From: Brucella gallinifaecis
GTDB taxonomy: Bacteria; Pseudomonadota; Alphaproteobacteria; Rhizobiales; Rhizobiaceae
Assembly: GCF_006476605.1 (NCBI RefSeq)
Contig: NZ_ML636809.1
Span: 1 to 64,000, forward strand
DNA length: 64,000 nucleotides
Reading direction: 5' to 3'
The notes beneath the pieces were generated by a model. It did no database searches. It saw nothing but the letters and a program-made list of their open reading frames with translations, and was not told where the DNA came from. The translations under genes were made by a program, and so were the position numbers. Positions 61,095-64,000 of this stretch are shown piece after piece (the first letter of the stretch is position 1; each line of letters opens with the position of its first letter).

Positions 61095-61451
61095 ATCTGA
61101 AATCCGGATGCGTTATTTTGCAATCAGTTGCTTATAGCAACAATGGTGCGATGGATGGAAACGACATCGTGACGGGGGCAGTGTAACTTTAACCTATGCG
61201 CGAACACAGCTGTATCTATGATACTGATATCATGCGGATTTCAAGCATGCTATTTCACGCCAGGTCTGCATGGCTGGAGTTTCATGTGGCTTAGGTCCTT
61301 TAAAAATCCTGTTGGATGAAACCGGGAAAACAATCTGGCTTAGATTGGGGATGTTTCTGGTCACTCCCACTATGTTTCTACTCTGGAGATGGATTAAGAA
61401 GTGCTTTCTTCCATTTAATTAGCTGGAAAAGTCATAATTACATCAATCTCC
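61095..61451. other. Intergenic stretch with IS6-like fragment
   Basis: Contains the 93-base repeat at 61182-61274; the remainder shows no gene. Confidence 0.5.
61182..61274. repeat. Solo end of the IS6-like element (copy of 25524-25616)
   Basis: 93 bases from TGTAACTTTAACC to GCATGGC match the left end of the element at 25524 with one base difference. No transposase remains beyond it. It marks a second insertion or a recombination junction. Confidence 0.8.
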
Positions 61452-61691
61452 GTGCCCCTTGATCGGCCGGTCGAGACGACGTTGATTGGCACCAATGGCG
61501 CCAGTTCCGGTGTTTGCTATTGTCAGATGGCGGGCAAGGCCGGTCAACGCATGGCGCAGGATATCGAAGGGGTTGTGCCCAAGGGTCCCCTTGTCAAACT
61601 GGAAGCCGGAAGTCTGATCGGCGTGTTGTTTCTTGAGAGCGTGCTGCAACCCTCGTCTGGCCTAGCATCACGGAACGAAGCAATGCCATGA
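61452..61691 (+). pseudogene. Possible C-terminal fragment of a DotG/VirB10-like conjugation protein
   Basis: 80 residues without a proper start. The end of the segment (GPLVKLEAGSLIGVLFLESV) resembles the closing strand of DotG/VirB10-type proteins, and AGKAGQRMAQDIEGVVPKGP fits the preceding helix. The link to an IcmT-like frame directly downstream supports a conjugation remnant. The assignment is tentative. Confidence 0.3.
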
Positions 61692-62290
61692 ATAGGGACG
61701 AGGATCTTTTCGGCCGGACCATCATGTGGCGGGAAACCATGCGCACTCCCTCGTTTTTCCTGCTCGACGCGCATTGCATTTTTGTCCTGCCGCTGTTCCT
61801 CTTCCATAAAAGGTGGTGGACATTCGCAGTGCTGCTCGTCACAGTTCTGTCTTTCGCTGCCATGCGATTGTTTCAGTATCGCCCGTCAAGTGCTGTGCGC
61901 GCATTCAGATCGGTGCTTGCCGGTCCTCTGCGCCAGCCCTTTGGCGACAGCAGACTGCGTCCTGGCGTGGATTACGGTTTTGAATATCGCATTGAAGGCA
62001 AAAAAAAAGCGCTTCAGACATTAAGGCGCATTCGCTGTTTGTTGCGGATGTCCCCCGTGCAAAGCTCCACGCTTTTGCAGGGTTTTTTGAGTGCGCAGAG
62101 CACGGCAGGAACAAAAACCATCTTTCGCGGTTGTTGTCTCAGTGATCAGGTGCCGAGGAGACCGCGGGGCCAGCGACGGTCAAGTTCTTCCTTCTCTCGT
62201 CTCGCGGCAGCAAGACGCTGCGGGTCAGAATTGAGCAGTCTGGCATCACCGCTTTATAGTGGACGTCTCGATGTGGCACTGACAGCTTGA
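61688..62290 (+). pseudogene. IcmT/TraK-like protein with unrelated C-terminal readthrough
   Basis: Residues 13-100 match the small IcmT/TraK proteins of I-type (Dot/Icm-like) conjugation systems: WRETMRTPSFFLLDAHCIF, LFLFHKRWWTFAVLLV, AVRAFRSVLAGPLRQPF and DYGFEY. Normal members end near 90-100 residues. Here the frame continues another 100 low-complexity residues through an A9 run and over the putative LigD promoter, so the natural stop was probably lost. It starts 4 bases before the end of the previous frame. Confidence 0.5.
62108..62132 (+). promoter_or_regulatory. EcfG-type promoter of ligD
   Basis: GGAAC, 16-base spacer, GGTT, about 170 bases before the LigD start. No better promoter is seen closer. 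Confidence 0.5.
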
Positions 62291-62301
62291 TGAGGACAGT
62301 C

Positions 62302-64000
62302 ATGGCCCGCGATAAACTCGCAACCTACAAAAAAAAGCGCGACTTTGAAAAGACGCAGGAGCCAAAAGGCGCGAACCGGCCAAAGGCCTCGAAGAAGCTG
62401 CGCTTCGTTATTCAGAAACATGCTGCGACGCGACTGCATTACGATCTGCGTCTCGAACTTGACGGTGTTTTCAAATCCTGGGCCGTAACCAGAGGACCCT
62501 CTCTTGATCCCGGCGACAAGCGCCTGGCGGTCGAGGTCGAAGACCATCCGCTTGATTACGGGGATTTCGAGGGAACGATCCCCAAAGGTCAATATGGCGG
62601 CGGCACTGTGATGCTCTGGGACCGTGGTTACTGGACACTAGAAGGAGAACTGACCGCCGGCGAGGCGCTTGCCAAAGGCGATCTGAAATTCACGCTGGAA
62701 GGTAAGCGACTGCATGGCAGCTTTGTGCTGGTGCGCATGAAAGCGGATCACAACGGCTCCAAGCGCACCAACTGGTTGCTGATCAAGCATCAAGACGCGT
62801 TTTCCGTGTCCGGCGACGGTGCTGCCGTTTTGGACGACAATGACACCTCTGTCGCATCCGCTCGTTCCATGCAGATGATAGCAACCGGCAAAGGCAGAAA
62901 GCCGCGCCCCTTCATGGTTGAAACTGACGCTATCGCGGCAGACGCCGTTTGGGAAAGCGGTCATGGCCTTGCTGCTAAAAAGCGCGAAAAGAACAAAAGG
63001 ATGTCGGAGACCGCCAAGTCAAAGCCCGCCACCATGCCGGACTTCATCCCACCCCAATTATGCGAAACCCGCGAGAGGCCGCCGGCTTCGAAAAACTGGA
63101 TTCACGAAATCAAATTCGACGGCTACCGCATCCAGATGCACGTCAATTCTGGCATAGTCACCTTGAGAACCCGAAAGGGTCTCGACTGGACAGAAAGATT
63201 TCCAGCCATTGTAAAAAGCGCGGCAGCACTCCCCGACGGCATCATCGATGGGGAAATCTGCGCCCTGGACGAAAGTGGAGCACCTGATTTTGCAGCGTTG
63301 CAGGCAGCTTTGTCCGAGGGCAAAACCGATGCCCTGGTTTATTTCGCGTTTGATCTGCTTTTTGACGGCAGCGAGGACCTGCGGCAACTTCCGCTCACCC
63401 ACCGCAAGCAACGACTCGATCAGATGGTAGAAAGCGTCAGTGAGGATCCGCTGATCCGCTATGTGACACATTTTGAAACAGGCGGGGAAGCGGTTCTGCG
63501 TTCCGCCTGTCGTCTTTCGCTGGAAGGCATCGTTTCCAAACAGGCGGACGCCCGCTATGTTTCAAGTCGTTCCGACAGCTGGGTCAAGTCCAAATGCCGT
63601 TCAGGCCATGAAGTGGTGATTGGCGGCTATGCCGCGACCAAGGGCAAATTCCGTTCTTTGCTCGTCGGCGTCAATCGCGGCAGACATTTCGTATATGTTG
63701 GTCGTGTCGGCACCGGCTATGGCGCAAAAACCGTTGCGGGCATTCTACCGAAACTTCGTGCGCTTGAGGCCAAGAAATCGCCTTTTACCGGTATCGGTGC
63801 GCCCAAGGGAGGCACCGATATCAAATGGATGAAACCGCAATTGGTCGCAGAGATACAATTCGCCGGGTGGACGGCAGACGGCCTCGTTCGCCAAGCGGCG
63901 TTCAAAGGGTTGCGCGAGGACAAGCCAGCGAAAGAGGTGGTTGCCGAAAAGCCGGCAGCGCCGAGCGACGTCGATGTCCCTGAAAACGACACCGCAAAGC
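62302..64000 (+). CDS. ligD: DNA ligase D (LigD), N-terminal part, runs past the window end
   Basis: ATG 62302 after GAGGACAGTC. The open frame runs 566 codons without a stop. Order: a 3'-phosphoesterase domain ([39 protein letters not shown]), then the ATP-dependent ligase domain with the adenylated Lys in [11 protein letters not shown], motif III-like [22 protein letters not shown] and the OB-fold [10 protein letters not shown]. The polymerase domain would follow outside the window. LigD works with Ku to trim, fill and seal double-strand breaks; two Ku genes lie at 30.3 and 36.0 kb. Confidence 0.95.
   Translation, partial: MARDKLATYKKKRDFEKTQEPKGANRPKASKKLRFVIQKHAATRLHYDLRLELDGVFKSWAVTRGPSLDPGDKRLAVEVEDHPLDYGDFEGTIPKGQYGGGTVMLWDRGYWTLEGELTAGEALAKGDLKFTLEGKRLHGSFVLVRMKADHNGSKRTNWLLIKHQDAFSVSGDGAAVLDDNDTSVASARSMQMIATGKGRKPRPFMVETDAIAADAVWESGHGLAAKKREKNKRMSETAKSKPATMPDFIPPQLCETRERPPASKNWIHEIKFDGYRIQMHVNSGIVTLRTRKGLDWTERFPAIVKSAAALPDGIIDGEICALDESGAPDFAALQAALSEGKTDALVYFAFDLLFDGSEDLRQLPLTHRKQRLDQMVESVSEDPLIRYVTHFETGGEAVLRSACRLSLEGIVSKQADARYVSSRSDSWVKSKCRSGHEVVIGGYAATKGKFRSLLVGVNRGRHFVYVGRVGTGYGAKTVAGILPKLRALEAKKSPFTGIGAPKGGTDIKWMKPQLVAEIQFAGWTADGLVRQAAFKGLREDKPAKEVVAEKPAAPSDVDVPENDTAK

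Noticed and set aside
1-64000. CRISPR array or toxin-antitoxin module
   Set aside because: No regularly spaced direct repeats of suitable length and no recognisable toxin or antitoxin pair.

Overview
The window looks like an accessory-rich replicon of a Rhizobiales bacterium, most likely Brucellaceae (Ochrobactrum/Brucella type). The clues are two Ku proteins plus LigD, an EcfG-style general stress promoter signature, HWE histidine kinase and ECF sigma genes, DUF892, DUF3008 and CsbD stress genes, and IS5/IS6 debris. The assignment is inference from gene style; no rRNA or tRNA gene was seen.

Layout. (1) 0-7.1 kb: a partial receiver protein, an AI-2E family transporter, a CsbD gene, a patch of decayed genes, an intact-looking IS5-family element with a frameshifted transposase, a two-gene membrane-protein unit, and a transglutaminase gene cut by an IS remnant. 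(2) 7.1-21.0 kb: a coherent catabolic locus. It holds an FrlB-like SIS deglycase, FrlD-like PfkB kinase, FrlC-like epimerase, GntR and LacI regulators, a polar amino-acid ABC importer, an ornithine-cyclodeaminase-like protein and three flavin oxidoreductases. Four near-identical LacI-type palindromes (GAGAACGTTCTC or one-base variants) precede its transcription units. It reads as uptake and breakdown of Amadori products (fructosyl-amino acids, opine-like) with an unusual oxidative side branch, and is the best candidate here for an undescribed pathway. (3) 21.3-64 kb: a stress island of mostly small genes: DUF892 ferritin-like proteins, DUF3008, DUF3175, DUF6766, TIGR02587/TIGR02588, general stress 17M-like proteins, a large catalase, glutaredoxin, SDR and zinc dehydrogenases, an alkylbase glycosylase, topoisomerase IB, two Ku proteins and LigD, plus regulators (two ECF sigmas, two Crp/Fnr proteins, an HWE kinase and a receiver-like protein).

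Reading upstream regions by eye, I find about 30 copies of G(G/A)AAC-N16-NGTT (occasionally N17 or N15), correctly oriented in front of these genes. This is the alphaproteobacterial EcfG (general stress sigma) promoter pattern. It ties the island, including DNA end joining, into one likely regulon and also moves the probable starts of topoisomerase IB and the TIGR02587 gene downstream. Two very short membrane-peptide genes (24 and 40 codons) sit in these units, one directly in front of a Ku gene.

Decay is common: truncated or frameshifted genes include a Pcm methyltransferase, an autotransporter, a NitT/TauT-type binding protein interrupted by an IS6-like element, a membrane protein with one stop, and probable fragments of an IcmT/DotG-type conjugation system next to LigD. 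I saw no CRISPR array.
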